From Liopterus haemorrhoidalis (lineage: Eukaryota; Arthropoda; Insecta; Coleoptera; Dytiscidae), in contig OZ020625.1 of NCBI GenBank assembly GCA_963971575.1, forward strand, positions 20,884,474 through 20,948,473: DNA of 64,000 bases. Direction: 5' to 3'. Below are positions 32,731 through 44,854 of the stretch, one piece after another. The notes below the pieces were generated by a model. The model was not told the DNA's origin. It saw only the letters and a list, made by a program, of their open reading frames with translations, and searched no databases. Position numbers and translations under genes: made by a program. Every line of letters starts with the position of its first letter. Position 1 is the stretch's first letter.

Positions 32731-34715
32731 TTATTTATTAATTATTATTCATTTCTTGTTTCTAGTCGTTTGAGACTAGTTGTGTTACCCACAGCGTGTT
32801 TCGGACAACACCAGTGGCGTACTTCATATTATTTCCATTAAGATAATTCTACTATTTGTTTTACATTTAGTTAACCTGCCCATTCATTGTATCTTTACTA
32901 TTGCAGTTGCAATTGGGGGTTAACTTATTTGGTACGCATGCCAGTTTGGTCATAGCTAGTCAACAGTTTGTATATATTAGCTTATTTCTTGTTTCTTAGA
33001 GTTTAATTGTTCAATATTAACTATTTATATTTTATTGGTCATATACAAACTGTTGGTTCCTTCACATGTACCAGTTTAGTGCATATTTTTGATCCCTGTA
33101 AATTTATAACCTTTTATACAATTTAGGATAATTTTTGTGTCTTAAGTTTCTCACCACAATGTAATTTGGTTGTGTCGGGGAGAAACTATCAACGCCAAGA
33201 AATTAATGTGTGCTTCGACTACAATTCGCACCTCTAAAATTTTAGAATTTTTATCCCTTGTCTACCGGGTGATCCATTAATTTCTGTAAATTATTTTTTC
33301 TCACGCCTGTTATGGTAATTTTCGAGTGAGACAGGCTAAAATAAATACAATACTTTTCTCCTAATTTAATCTTTTGTCAGTAAAATTATTTCAGTATTTT
33401 CTCCGGTTACTCAAGTGCAGCCCGTAGGTTCCTCGTTTGTTTAGGGATTCAAGAGGAAAGGTTGATGGTCGTTTATTCCTCCTTAATCACACTGTGAGCC
33501 TCGCTGTTTCTACCTATATGTTCCAAGGGCGAACCATTCCAACTTGTGTAAGTCTTCGAGAGCAACCCCTTAAAGTGAAGTACGTCGCTCCTACCTGTCT
33601 CTCTTTTTTGTGTTAGCGATCTGCACTGGAGTAACTCGCCTGTTTTTAGCCAGCTCATTAGTCTGAGGTCGTTCGGTGCGTCTACAGTTCTTTATTCACG
33701 TGCGGAGGGGTCACACGAATCTTTTCGTTGCCCTTGTTGACGTCCGGCACCTTTCTCTTTCGAACCGGAACGGTGCGGGCGCCACAAATACACTGTGGAA
33801 ACTGTTATGAGTATCACAGGACCAAACATTTCTGTTCTGTTTTTAAAATAAGTTTCGCCACTGAATATTTAAATCTATCCGAAATATTGTGTTAAAATTC
33901 TCTTGGCATTTAACACTTGTCAAAAATTTTAAAATTCAACGGAGCAGCGCATGCGCGTGCATAAATATTAGCCTCTCTAGAAGGTGAGTTGGCACCTCGC
34001 GTTAACAAATATTGTATTAACGCTTACCTTAACAAATGCTCTTAGAGTGAATTCAAATAGAGTTGAGTTCATCAATAAAACTGTGCAGAAATGATTTTTC
34101 GTCTGGACGGGTCTAATTTACTTATAATAGGGGTGTTAGGTTTGTTACTGCTAGCCGTAGAAGTCTTGTGTGAGTTAGGAGCTTTCAACGTGTTTATATA
34201 AAAATTTATTTTTCTATTCATAATTAATTTGCCTTCTGTCATTTATGACTGACATATTTATATTAAACAGCATTTTATTTATATTTTAATATACAGCTTT
34301 TAAATCGTTTCTTAACTAATTCAATAAAAAATATTATTTAATTGTCCCATTTTGTTTAAAAATATTTTATTTGTCTCCTCCACTAGCGTTATCTTGTTTG
34401 CGCAATTTTGTAACGGTCGTGGATCCTGCTATATTTGAATCGAGTCTACAGAATACCATTTTTGGATAAAGGCGTTAGATATGGTGTTAAAATAAAAATA
34501 TTAACCTGACGGTAATTTTAACGCATTTCTTACAGAATACACCCGTACATCTTCTAAATGGAAAGAATCTATTCAGCCAAGTTAGATATATATTTAAGAA
34601 TTTCTTAAACATAGCGTCGCTGTCAAGTTTTCTTAAGATACGTTTCCAATCAAACTTAAGTATGTAGTCATTAAAGTCATCATAATGTTTGCTTTTGAAA
34701 ACTGTTTGTACTATA
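32731..34715. other. Spacer between the two H2 Helitrons, left part
   Basis: No convincing gene. 33173-33790 is less AT-rich; it begins TGTCGGGGAGAAAC and contains GGGCGCCA, reminiscent of a BEL/Pao LTR and primer-binding site, but I cannot define both ends or a target duplication. An AATAAA at 34076 follows a CATAAATATT box at 33959, which could also be LTR control signals. The remaining sequence is featureless. Confidence 0.3.
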
Positions 34716-37266
34716 CCGGGTGAATTATTTAAGGAGCAACATACATGTTTCACATATAATGTTAACGAAGTGAGTTATTTCATTTGCAACATTACAAATT
34801 ATGAAAGCAATCTCATATCCATGGCAACAGATATGCAGTGTTGATTAGATATAATAGTTATTTGACAAACTCCTAGACGGCTAAAAAGTAGTAAATTAGA
34901 AACAATAAATGAATTTTTATTAGTTTGTTTATATTTACATACAAACAAAAATAATAATGTCCTTAGTGGCTAAGTCCAAAAAATATTTTAAAAAATAATA
35001 TTTTGTCTTTTGTATGGATATGAAAAGCATTTTGTAACGATTATAATTAAAAAATATTTGGGTTGTCATTTTTGTTACATAAGCTAATCTTTAAAAAAAT
35101 GACACGTAATAAATTCAATCAAAATCAACAATAACAAAAATGATCAAGTAGATGTTAGTTGATCTGGCAAGTAAAGCGTTATCCAAAATATGAAGTTACA
35201 CCAAAAACGCATTTACTAGACCGCTTAGCGACTAGCTCGATAAAGATAGAGATTCTATTCTCAAGGACTGGGAGATGAAATTTTAACAGTCTATATTTAT
35301 TTATAAGGGCGCCATAAGTTTAGATTGACGTCACTAAACCGGAGATAAACTTAAATCTTTTTCTAGTAGAAGTAGTTCTTACCAATTATCCCCAAATCGA
35401 GATTAATACATTGTGATTCAATAGGACTAACAAGCAATACTCGACAAATATGATATAAAGTAATCTTTATTAAAGAGTATCGTACATCATAAATTTTCAT
35501 AAAAAAAAATAAAGAAAATGTGAGATTTAATAAATGAACTTGAAGTCAAACAGATTAGGCTCTCCAGAGTGGAAAGTCTAAACACACGAATACTGAATCA
35601 ATTCACAAATAATACAATAACTATTAATCAATATTGTCAAACAATTCGAGACCACGTCTCGATCTATCTAAATAATGTGGTAACAAAATTGTCAAATAAT
35701 AAGACCGGAGTCTTAACTTAAACTACATCAGAACAATTCTGAACTTAAATTCTAATCGAAATATCGAATGACCCAAAAATAACAAACAAAGTTTAACTGT
35801 CATTACGAGTTTGACAAGTAAAATGGTACAATTCCTAACCAATGGCTGTTTTAACTGTGATGCCGGAACGTAAAGCACACAAGTATTATTATTTACGACG
35901 AAGGTTCATAAATGAGACCTTTATTTACACCCTAGCCGCTCGGCTAATTTAACCGCACGCCGGGATGCGAAACGCACAGGTTGCAATGGTAAGTACCAAA
36001 TCGTAACAAACAATCCACGATTGTGTCAAAACAAGACGGTTACGAATCGAAATCAAAACAAATATTCGAAACGTCAAATCAAAATAGCACGTAACCCAAA
36101 GGTACGGCTCGCAAATCAAAAACTATCCTTTCGGATGTATCCCTGATATAAAAGTGGTCGCTTGGGGAGGGAACGGATGCGATATCCCGTAACTGAACGA
36201 TACACAGTAACGTCAGACTACGTCCTTCCCCAAATGAACAATAATATATCCCCACTACTCTAAACCACGGACAACAAATGTACAAATAAACCGAAATCGT
36301 ACTAACACGAACCGAAATGTAACTCAAATTTCACTGACAAAATGGCTCTACGACAGTATTTGGAGAGACCAACCTTAACTACACTTAAATTAGAACCTGA
36401 GAGCTCTCTTACATAGATCTATTTAGAAAGTTGAGGTCAGTTGAATGTGGCAACGAACAAAACATAATCAATTAAATAAACACAACTACACGCCAAAAAC
36501 GTATCTCACAAGTTCTATAACCACGTACAAATGAGCTTATAACTTTCAATAAACACTTATCTGCATACAAGTCGTCTTCTAGACAACGATTTTACACAAA
36601 ATATAACTACGATTGAGTCCTCCAAATCCTTCAGTGGAATCTTCCCTGATGTACATGCCGCGCGAAGTAACTTCCTCTCCGCTAGCCCCAAAATAACTCC
36701 AAAGGGATAATATTTCGTCTCCTAGACGAACAACGGCTCTATAAATGCTTTTCACGTATCCGGCAGGGTACAATAACAGTTTCCAAACGATTCTACCGGT
36801 CTCCAAAACGCTACAAATCAACGAAAACAACTGATATAACCATGTGCTATATCTTGAAAATGAAAAACTTACGCGTTTAGATGTAATACGCCTTCAATAT
36901 GACAAAATGCTTATGTCAGTCGATGGAAGAACTATTTATCGATCAATTTATGCCTTTTAGTTGAATAAAATCCGGCCAGTTGAAGGGATGATACAAGATA
37001 AGATCGAACGTCGACCGCTCCGATCGATGACAAGAACACAAGTGCCATTTTGTTTCTAAGCAACCTAATTTATCGTTCCAAGGATCGGTTAGTTCACGCG
37101 CCCTACATAGATGGCAGCGCTGGTATCAAAATTCAAAATATATAAATATTGTGTTACGAATAATTTACGTAACAATTTGTTTTATGGCTATTTTGATTTT
37201 GAAATAACTCACTTCATTAACATTATCTGTGAAACATGTATGTTGCTCCTTAAATAATTCACCCGG
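34716..37266. mobile_element. TA-flanked element with 67-bp inverted repeats, interrupted
   Basis: CCGGGTGAATTATTTAAGG... at 34716-34782 is the inverse of 37200-37266, with two mismatches in 67, and both ends touch TA. Without the internal 2.1-kb insert it would be about 450 bp, the size of a MITE. No transposase of its own. Confidence 0.8.
35073..37174 (-). mobile_element. Possible long solo LTR
   Basis: This 2.1-kb block inside the TIR element begins TGTTACGTAA and ends TTATGTAACA on the minus strand: TG...CA ends with a 10-bp near-perfect terminal inversion, as LTRs have. Flanks ATTTT and ATTTG match at four of five bases. Composition differs from the surroundings. No gag-pol is present. 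The two ~80-codon open frames within (36079-36327, 36579-36830) resemble nothing I know. A different DNA element remains possible. Confidence 0.35.
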
Positions 37267-37936
37267 TATATTCTTTCTCATTTTGTTGCGAACATGAGAT
37301 AGCGTGTGTGGTTGCTATGGTTATGTTCTGCATGTAAGATTGTATCTGTGGTTGCTGTGGTTCTGGATGTCTATGTTGTTATAGATATAGATATAAAAAT
37401 ATGTTTTGACATTCTTGTCAATTTTGTTATTGTTTTTGTGTTGTGTTTTTTCTTTTAATAAATAATACATTTGCCCAGTGAATAATTCTTTTGGTTTTGA
37501 ACCTGCATGTAGTAGTGTTTTTGCGGGTAGCGGACATTTCTACTACAAATCTTTTGACACATTTGACTAACTTGTTAGCTTAGCAAAGCATTTTAACTTG
37601 TAAAAGGAAAGCACCTAACATTATTCCTTTCAGTTTTAATTGAACCATATCATTTATGTAAATTATAAAAAATATTAAAATTCATATCAGTATAGTCCTT
37701 TATAATAATAATAATTTTTATTTACATAGCTTGTAGTAAAGTTACTAGCAGGGGTATGAAATTCATATACACGGCCTTGAAGCGGTTTTAAGTTATATTC
37801 CATCCACCGACAGCGCTAAAAGCGTTTTTTTTTTTTACCAAAATTTTGAGAACACTTCATTATCGGCAATTTGCGGCAATTGTTTTTGACGTTCTAACGA
37901 CGGGTGACAGTAAATTGTGATTGTGACAGCGATTAA
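37267..37936. other. Spacer between the TIR element and Helitron H2
   Basis: Repetitive-looking GTTGCTATGGTT/GTTGCTGTGGTT sequence near 37310-37370, then AT-rich sequence. No coding region or paired termini recognised. Confidence 0.35.
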
Positions 37937-38576
37937 TCCTATAATATAATACGCCTGTTTGTATGTTCGTATGTTCGGTATGTTCGACCGGTCGTTTCTT
38001 CATTCCCCGATAGAGGCGCGCATATGTTAATTATTTATGTAAATTGTTTAAAATATATTGTTGATGCAATAATAGTGAATTTTCTACGAACACTTTTTAT
38101 AATTATTATAAGATGCAATAATAGTGAATATTCTACGAACACTTTTTATAATAATTGATAGAATTGTAAGAAATTATTGTTTATGTATTGGACAGTAGTG
38201 TGCTGTGAATTTTTGTTTTGAGTGTTGACATTAAATTAGTAAAAATGACAGTTGTATTTTTCATTAAAAAATCACTTCACAATTATTAATTTAGTTGTGA
38301 AATACACGGATCGGTTTTTTTACGAAACAAAACACAGAAAAACGTTATCCTTCCGCGATATTCGACATTTTTGATTAAAATTATTATTAGCAGAAAAATA
38401 ATTATTTTAAAAAATATTTGGTTTTGATGAAAGTAAGAAAAATGTGACTTTTTTTTCTTTATTATTATTTTTTCAATGCTTTATTATTTTTTTATTTCTA
38501 CGATTTATAGGACAAGATTTACAATATCCCACTGCAAACTCTATACAGATGGCAGCACATAACGACTACACTAATA

Positions 38577-39236
38577 CAATGTTCCGTAACTGCACACCTA
38601 ACTACCGCGGTCGCGGTTGCGGTAAAGTCGTGGTAAGTTGTGGTTACCTGAAAACGCGTTTTAGTTACGGAACGGTAGTCACACATCAGTTGATAAAACA
38701 GACAACTGAACTGTCATTTTATGGACATTATAGGTTATAGATATTCTCTTACAAACTTATTAATAAAAATATTTGTTTTATTAGTACTTGTTTACAATGG
38801 CACATTGTATAAGAACATATATGATTTTTCCCGATATTATTTTTCACGACATCGATCAATATTACTAAATATCAGTTACTTACACTCATTCTTACTGTTT
38901 TAGTTATAGACTATAGTAAAATAATATTATAATTTACTACTTGCACTACAAAGAAACGATTAATTCCCTCTACTTAACTCTCGCCTTATTGTAATTGTTT
39001 TGAAATTCCCGACTTTTGTAGTTCAAATTAGATCTGAAGTTTGTAGTGGGAGGAAATAACCACACTAACCGCGATATTTCTATGGTTAGTTTGGTTAAAA
39101 AAAGTAACCAAAATTTTCAGTAACCGCGTTCCGAAACTTAACAATTTTCCTGAAAAGGTTAATGTCGTACACTTTCGGAACGGGAAACTTCAGCCGCGGT
39201 TACTTTCGTCGAGTAATGGAACATTGTATAAATAAT
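38577..39236. mobile_element. Small TIR element inside Helitron H2b
   Basis: Inverted ends CAATGTTCCGTAACT / AGTAATGGAACATTG flanked by TA. Copy a lacks it, so it is a later insertion. The interior has several CCGCGGT-type and GTTCCG/CGGAAC palindromic blocks and is open over ~98 codons by chance. No transposase. Confidence 0.6.
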
Positions 39237-39332
39237 TCAAGAATTATCAGTGGCTCTAAAACAATGGTTTCTGTTTATTTATCACATTAAAATATTATTT
39301 ACCTTTTAGTTTAGGTTAGATAGACCTTAAAA

Positions 39333-39598
39333 TAGGGTGACCAGATTTCAGTGAAGGGAAACCGGGACACAGGAAAAAAAAGGTCTTTGTTTCCTCCCAG
39401 ATCCAAGTGAAGAGCAAAAAAAAAAGGTCCTCACCTCCCAAATTCAAAGTGAAGAGCAAAAAAAAGGTCCTCTCACCTCCACAAATTTAAAGGGAAGAGC
39501 AAAAAAAAAAGGTCCTCACCTCTCAGATTCAAAGTGAAAAGCAAAGAGATTCAAAAACCGGGACAATTGACCGAAAACCGGGACGGATGGTCACCCTA
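39333..39598. mobile_element. hAT-type MITE with 8-bp duplication
   Basis: TAGGGTGACC ... GGTCACCCTA ends flanked by CCTTAAAA on both sides (39325-39332, 39599-39606). The orthologous spot in Helitron copy a has a single TTAAGG-type site, confirming insertion. The interior is a ~40-bp tandem repeat (GGTCCTCACCTCC ... AAGTGAAGAGCAAAAA), four copies. Confidence 0.88.
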
Positions 39599-40505
39599 CC
39601 TTAAAAGCACTATCTTAGGTTATGGTTGATAACTGTTTTTTTTTTTTTTTTATAAACCACCTAAAAATAAATTGTATTTTAACTGTTCTGTGTAGGGCCA
39701 GGAACAGTGATTCACCTTAAAAGCACTATCTTAGGTTATGGTTGATAACTGTTTATTTATTTTTTTTTATAAACCATCTAAAAATAAATTGTGTTTTAAA
39801 AGTTCTGCACAGTCCCACCTGTTTAGAATCTCTGTATATTGAACAAATGACGTGTGTGTGACGCATGCGCAGTGTTCAGTGGGATATTGTAAATCTACCC
39901 CCTGATTTAAGATATAGTGTAAGTACGCTTTTTTCCGTGTGCCCTTTTTGCCGTGTGTGTATTTTTTCATGTGTGCTTTTTTCCGTGTGCGTATTAATCC
40001 GTGTGCGTTTTTTCCGTGTGCGTATTTTTATATTATTAAGAAAATGGAAAATTAATTTTAATAAATATATTTTAAATTTAACGTCCCAAATCATTTTTAG
40101 TTTTAACATTATAAATATAATGCACTGAGTGAAAATGAATCGTTTTCCCATCTTAAAAAGTTAATGAATTAATAATTCGGAATAATGCTCATTATTTGTC
40201 CAGTTTTTAATAATGGGCGAAGAGTTGATTCAATTTGAATTGGATGAAGTTAGGCGTATGGCTAGAGAAAGAAGTCTGAGGTGTCGAGCAAGTTCCACAT
40301 TAAGGTAATGATTTGTTTGCCAACACAGTTGGCAACAGGTGCACTAGTTTTATAAGAATTTTTTAAATATTACAATAGCACCTCACTTTTTATTTTTAAA
40401 TGGTGTAGTGTAATTAATTAATAATATTTTAAATGGTAAATGCAAAAAAAAAAAATTAATAAATAGTGTAATAAAAAAAATGGCACAGACTAAATTTAAT
40501 ATGTA

Positions 40506-40912
40506 CAGTCTGTTCCAAACGGTTAAGCGGAACTAGATTTGGCAATCTAGTTACTTTCATCGTTTAAATCGTGCTTTTCGGCCGTTTTGTTTAAGCTTTG
40601 TAAATCATACTTACAATAAACATTTTTTGGTGATTTTTTTCATCATTTAAATGTCATTTTTTTTATATGTTAATTTTTTGTGTCAATCTTATTACAAATT
40701 TCCCAATTATTTATATTTTTGTCATTAAAATATATAAAAAAAAATAATTTAATTTTGACATATATACTTCGTTTCCATGGTTTCATTGTTGGAATTTTAA
40801 ATTTTGACATTCCAACGTGAAAAATGAAATAACCCTAGCAAGGTCCCTTCTCGTGACAACCTAAAAGAACAAAATTCCCATTTAATTCCGCCTAACCGTT
40901 TGGAACAGACTG
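40506..40912. mobile_element. TA-flanked MITE, family Y (copy a)
   Basis: Ends CAGTCTGTTCCAAACGGTTA and its inverse, flanked by TA, 407 bp, noncoding. A second copy at 42968-44224 is split by another MITE. Confidence 0.85.
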
Positions 40913-41212
40913 TACAATAAATATAAAAGTAAAAAATAAATATAAGCAGTTCACTTTTGTAAGAACAAACTAAGAGGGAATTTTGTTTTCAATAGTTTGC
41001 ACCTTTGAAGCTGTATGTCAAGTTGGTATTAAAAAATGTAACTTTTTTAAAACGTCCATCCATTTGACATATATCATAATGAAAAATGATATCTTAATTA
41101 TAATGATCATAACCTTATCAACCTAAAGTCGGTTTTACAGCGTAAGAAATATTTTTAATTGACATTTAAAGTCAGTAACACACCATAAAAGTAACCAAAA
41201 TAACCAGGTCTA

Positions 41213-41904
41213 TGGTCTGTTTCAAAGTAGAAAAAAGTAGATAGCGCTGCGAACCGAGTACGATTTACACTGATCAAATACAGTATAGCGGGAAATTTAA
41301 AATTAGTTACAACTAAGGCATGGGCGTAGCAACTGGGTTAGCAAGTGATTTTTTTTTTTAAATATAAAAAAGGTTAATAAGATATTGAAATAAACAAGGC
41401 AGATAATACACTTGCGTTATTTATACGACATAAATTCAGTTTAATGTGAAATTTGAAAAAGTTAAAACAATATTAATTTTAAAAATTATATGAAGGTCTA
41501 AAAATTATATCAATAACTTCTTCTTTGGGCACAATCAGCTGGGCTGTCTTTTGGTCTCACATTAGTCTTCTCTTTTGATCTGTTAAATGTCAAGTGTCAA
41601 AAAATATTTATATGTCAGATAACCTAAAAAATATATAACTACGTAAAAACAAATTACATGGAGAATTTTCTCCATAAAATCTACGCCAAGAATATAAATA
41701 AAAGTCTAAATATGTAAATAATAACAAAATATATGAGAAAAATTAAATAATATATATTTCCAATGTACGACACTGAACATCTGTCAACTTGAACTGAAAA
41801 CAATATTTGTACAGTGTAATAGGGATGACGATCTAAACCAATCCGAAGCAAGGACAAACAGCTCCTATGTTCTTATACACATTTTTCTACTTTGAAATAG
41901 ACCA
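41213..41904. mobile_element. TA-flanked MITE, family Z (copy a)
   Basis: Ends TGGTCTGTTTCAAAGTAG / CTACTTTGAAATAGACCA flanked by TA. 692 bp, noncoding. Contains the retroposon-like motif CCAGCTGA...GTGCCCAAAG (inverted) also found at 12.2 kb. Other copies at 43370-44194 and 46304-47193. Confidence 0.85.
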
Positions 41905-42033
41905 TAGTGTGTTCTTAAAAAAGTGAACTACTTGTTTATTTATTTCATATGCTTGTTTGCAAATTAAATAATAAAACTTAATGCTTACTGAAGTATTAAC
42001 TTTTAACAATTGTAATTAATTTTAATTTTAGGA

Positions 42034-42193
42034 AATTTTTTTTTTTTATTTTTATTTTAATGGCCGTTGCTGCTGCGGCAATTAGCCAGGATAATTTTTG
42101 TTATTGAGAAAATTCCATGCCTGAACGGGATTCGAACCCGAGACCTTTGCAACGCAGATCACTTGTGTTACCACTACGCTACGCAGGTCGGCA
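42034..42193 (-). mobile_element. tRNA-derived SINE (copy b)
   Basis: Same SINE as 13214-13374. On the minus strand, TGCCGACCTGCGTAGCG, box A TAGCGTAGTGG, box B GGTTCGAATCC (about 42129-42139), then the body and poly(A) (T run at 42035-42057). Roughly 90% identical to copy a. The polymerase III boxes look intact. Confidence 0.85.
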
Positions 42194-42563
42194 AAATTAA
42201 TTAGGAGAGTTGTAAAAAATCATAATTTTCGGTTCAAGGAAATCTTTAATTTTCTACCAAAATTACATTTTATTTTTTAATTTTGGTAGAAAATTAATGA
42301 TCATAGCGATCATAGCGCGATTCATAGCAATTTAAAATATAAAAATATATTTGCGTGCACTGCGGGTTGCATACAACCTAATCCTAGTTCATATTACAAT
42401 CGCGAATGTCGCAACTATCTCTGTCCAAAGCCGTAACGTAGGAGTCTGCTATCTTCCTTGTTTTATAATTTGTGGTCACTAGATTATATAAAGTAGCGCA
42501 ACGTCGGCCATACTGGGGCTAAAAATGTCGCCAACACAAATGATTTTCAGTGATTCCAACAGT
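42194..42563. other. Spacer with one arm of a distant inverted repeat
   Basis: CACTAGATTATATAAAGTAG (from 42477) is nearly the inverse of 44411-44435. Together they may mark an older element now filled with MITEs. A GTAGAAAATTAA-type inverted pair lies at about 42250-42300. Nothing coding. Confidence 0.4.
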
Positions 42564-42818
42564 CAGTGACGGACTTTCGCCTTAGACAAAAAAGACATTT
42601 GTCTTGGGCCCGTAATTTTCAAGGGCCCGGATTTGGGAGGAGAGAACCTTTTTTTTGCTCTTCACTTGGATTTGGGAGGTGAGGACCTTTTTTGCGCTTC
42701 ACTTGGATTTGGGAGGTAAGGATCTTTTTTTGTTTGAGGTTGAGGGCCCGTAAATCATAAGTAGAAGGCACGTAAATCAAAAATGTCTTGGGCCCGGCGA
42801 AGGCTTAATCCGCCACTG
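42564..42818. mobile_element. hAT-type MITE with 8-bp duplication
   Basis: CAGTGACGGACTTTCGCC at the left and GGCGAAGGCTTAATCCGCCACTG-like right end (ending 42818), flanked by CCAACAGT on both sides (42556-42563 and 42819-42826). The interior has two to three copies of the same ~40-bp repeat, in inverse orientation, as the MITE at 39333-39598, although the terminal repeats differ. Confidence 0.88.
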
Positions 42819-42967
42819 CCAACAGTAGAAAAATAAGAAACTAGTACTGCCAATAATTTTTATTTTAAACATTGTAATCACGATTTTTTTAATCAAAAAT
42901 GCACTATAACAACATTGTGGTACAATTTCAATTATTTTTTTAATTTTTATTAAATAAAATGGATATA

Positions 42968-44224
42968 CACTCTGTTACAAACGGTTAGGCGGAACTAAAT
43001 GGGAATTTCGTCCTTTTAGGTTGTCACGAGAAGGGACCTTGCTTGGGTTATTTCATTTTTCACGTTGGAATGTCAAAATTTAAAATTTCAACAATGAAAC
43101 CATGGAAACGAATGACATATGTCAAAATTAAATTATTTTTTTTACGTAATTTAATGACAAAAAAATAAATAAATGGGAAATTTGTATTAAGAATGACACA
43201 AAAAATCAAAATATAAAGAAAATGACATTTTAAAATGTCACTAAGGTTAATATTAACCTTAACCAAAAAATGTTTATTGAAAGTATGAGTTACAAAGCTT
43301 AAACAAAACGGCCGAAAAGCACGATTTAAACGATGAAAGTATCTAGATTGCAAAACCTATGGTCTATTTCAAAGTAGAAAAATGTGTGTAAGAAGATAGG
43401 AGCTGTTTGTCCTTGCTTCGGATTGGTTTAGATCGTCATCCCTATTACATTGTAAAAATATTGTTTTTAGTCCAAGTTGACAGATGTTCAGTGTCGTACA
43501 TTGGAAATATATATTATTTATGTTATTAAATTTTTCTCATATATTTTGTTATTATTTACATATTTAGACTTTTATTTATATTCTTGGCGTCGATTTTATG
43601 GAGAAAATTCTCCATGTAATTTGTTTTTACGTAGTTATATATTTTTTAGGTTATCTGACATATAAATATTTTTTGACACTTGACATTTAACAGATCAAGA
43701 AAGAGGACTAATGTGAGGCCAAAAGACAGCCCAGCTGATTGTGCCCAAAGGAGAAGTTATTGATATAATTTTTAGACCTTCATATATACATACATTTTTA
43801 ATTTTTATTAACAATAATTATTTAAATAAGAAGCTTTAGCTCTGAAGATATATTGTTTGTTTTATTACTTTATTTAAACTCTTTTAGCCAAATCTCTCTT
43901 TTTATATATAGTACATAATTTTTTAAATTAATATTTTTTTAACTTTTTCAATTTTCACATTAAACTGAATTTATGTCGTATAAATAACGTAAGTGTATTA
44001 TCTGCCTTGTTTATTTCAATATCTTATTAACCTTTATTATATTTTTAAAAAAATCACTTGCTAACTCAGTTGCTACGCCCATGCCCTAGTTGTAACTTAT
44101 TTTAGTTGTAATTTCCCGCTATACTGTATTTGATCAGTGTAAATCGTACTCGGTTCGCAGCGCTATCTACTTTTTTCTACTTTGAAATAGACCATAGTTC
44201 CGCTTAACCGATTGGAACAGACTT
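42968..44224. mobile_element. TA-flanked MITE, family Y (copy b), split
   Basis: CACTCTGTTACAAACGGTTA at the left and AACCGATTGGAACAGACT at the right. About 430 bp once the family Z MITE (43370-44194) inside it is taken out. It appears older than copy a, with more mismatches between the arms. Confidence 0.8.
43370..44194. mobile_element. TA-flanked MITE, family Z (copy b)
   Basis: TGGTCTATTTCAAAGTAGAA and its inverse flanked by TA. Inserted within the family Y element, hence younger than it. In opposite orientation to copies a and c. Noncoding, 825 bp. Confidence 0.88.
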
Positions 44225-44551
44225 TAATATATAAATTTAAATGGCACCTAACCTTAAATATTCAAACCGCTAAAAAAGGAGGTTATTAAATTAGAAAGAG
44301 AAAGAGAGATATGACAGCGCAGACGCAAACTTAAGAACGTACAGATTTCTGCTTTAGTTTGAACTAATGTTGCCAATCAAACTCTGGGGTCTGTCGGCTT
44401 CTTCAAAGGCTTGCGCTACTTTGTATAATCCAGTGACTTTAGCTTGCAGCTAATAATAGCAATTTACAAAATATTATTTATATATAAACAGCTTTACAAA
44501 AAATATATTTACATAGTTAATGAAAACATAAAAATATAGCCTATATTAATC
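44225..44551. other. Unassigned spacer
   Basis: Contains a purine-rich GAAAGAGAAAGAGAGA stretch (44296-44312) and the inverted partner (44411-44435) of the sequence at 42477. No coding region. Confidence 0.35.
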
Positions 44552-44750
44552 TTAACTCTCTAAAAATAACTTTAAATTCTTCTTAAATATAGTGAGTGAT
44601 TCTATTGATTTGGATTCCCCTGGTAAACTATTATATTCTAAAGCTCCTCTATGCATTATGTTTTTTTTTGTGCTTACTTTCTTTGTACCCGTTATGTAAA
44701 ATGACCCAGTCTGTCTTTTATTATAGGAATGTATTTCCTGAGTCATATTT
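44552..44750 (-). pseudogene. LINE ORF2 extreme C-terminus
   Basis: About 65 codons with EIHSYNKRQTGSFYI, then HRGALEYNSLPGESKSIESL and FKKNLKLFL: the 'H-x-Y-N-x-R ... G ... YN-x-LP-x-x-I-K ... FK-x-x-L' tail of many LINE ORF2 proteins. Nothing upstream is preserved. Followed by a T1 element. Confidence 0.65.
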
Positions 44751-44854
44751 ATATGTCAAATTGATCAAAATAAAAAGTGAAGAGAAAAAAGGAAATCTAG
44801 ATTATTTAAAATTTAAATAAACTAGATTTTTTTATATAAATTTTATTAATTTTT

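Larger units (their letters stand above)
37937..40347 (+). mobile_element. Non-autonomous Helitron, family H2 (copy b)
   Basis: Starts TCCTATAATATAATACGCC after AA. Ends with the perfect stem GCCAACACAGTTGGC (40319-40333) and AACAGGTGCACTAG before T. It is longer than copy a because two DNA elements (38577-39236 and 39333-39598) have inserted in it. The 5' end faces that of copy a, 5.2 kb away. Confidence 0.85.

Noticed and set aside
33173..33790. BEL/Pao-type LTR starting TGTCGGGG
   Set aside because: Only the start and a GGGCGCCA motif fit; no matching end, target duplication or internal genes were found, so it is not listed as an element.
36079..36830. Two ~82-codon minus-strand open frames as a possible gene
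   Set aside because: No domain, no splice partners, and they lie inside a block with LTR-like ends; chance frames are as likely.
37202..37266. Perfect inverted match to 34716-34782 as an assembly palindrome
   Set aside because: The match stops sharply at TA on both sides and covers only 67 bp, as expected of transposon termini, not an assembly fold-back.
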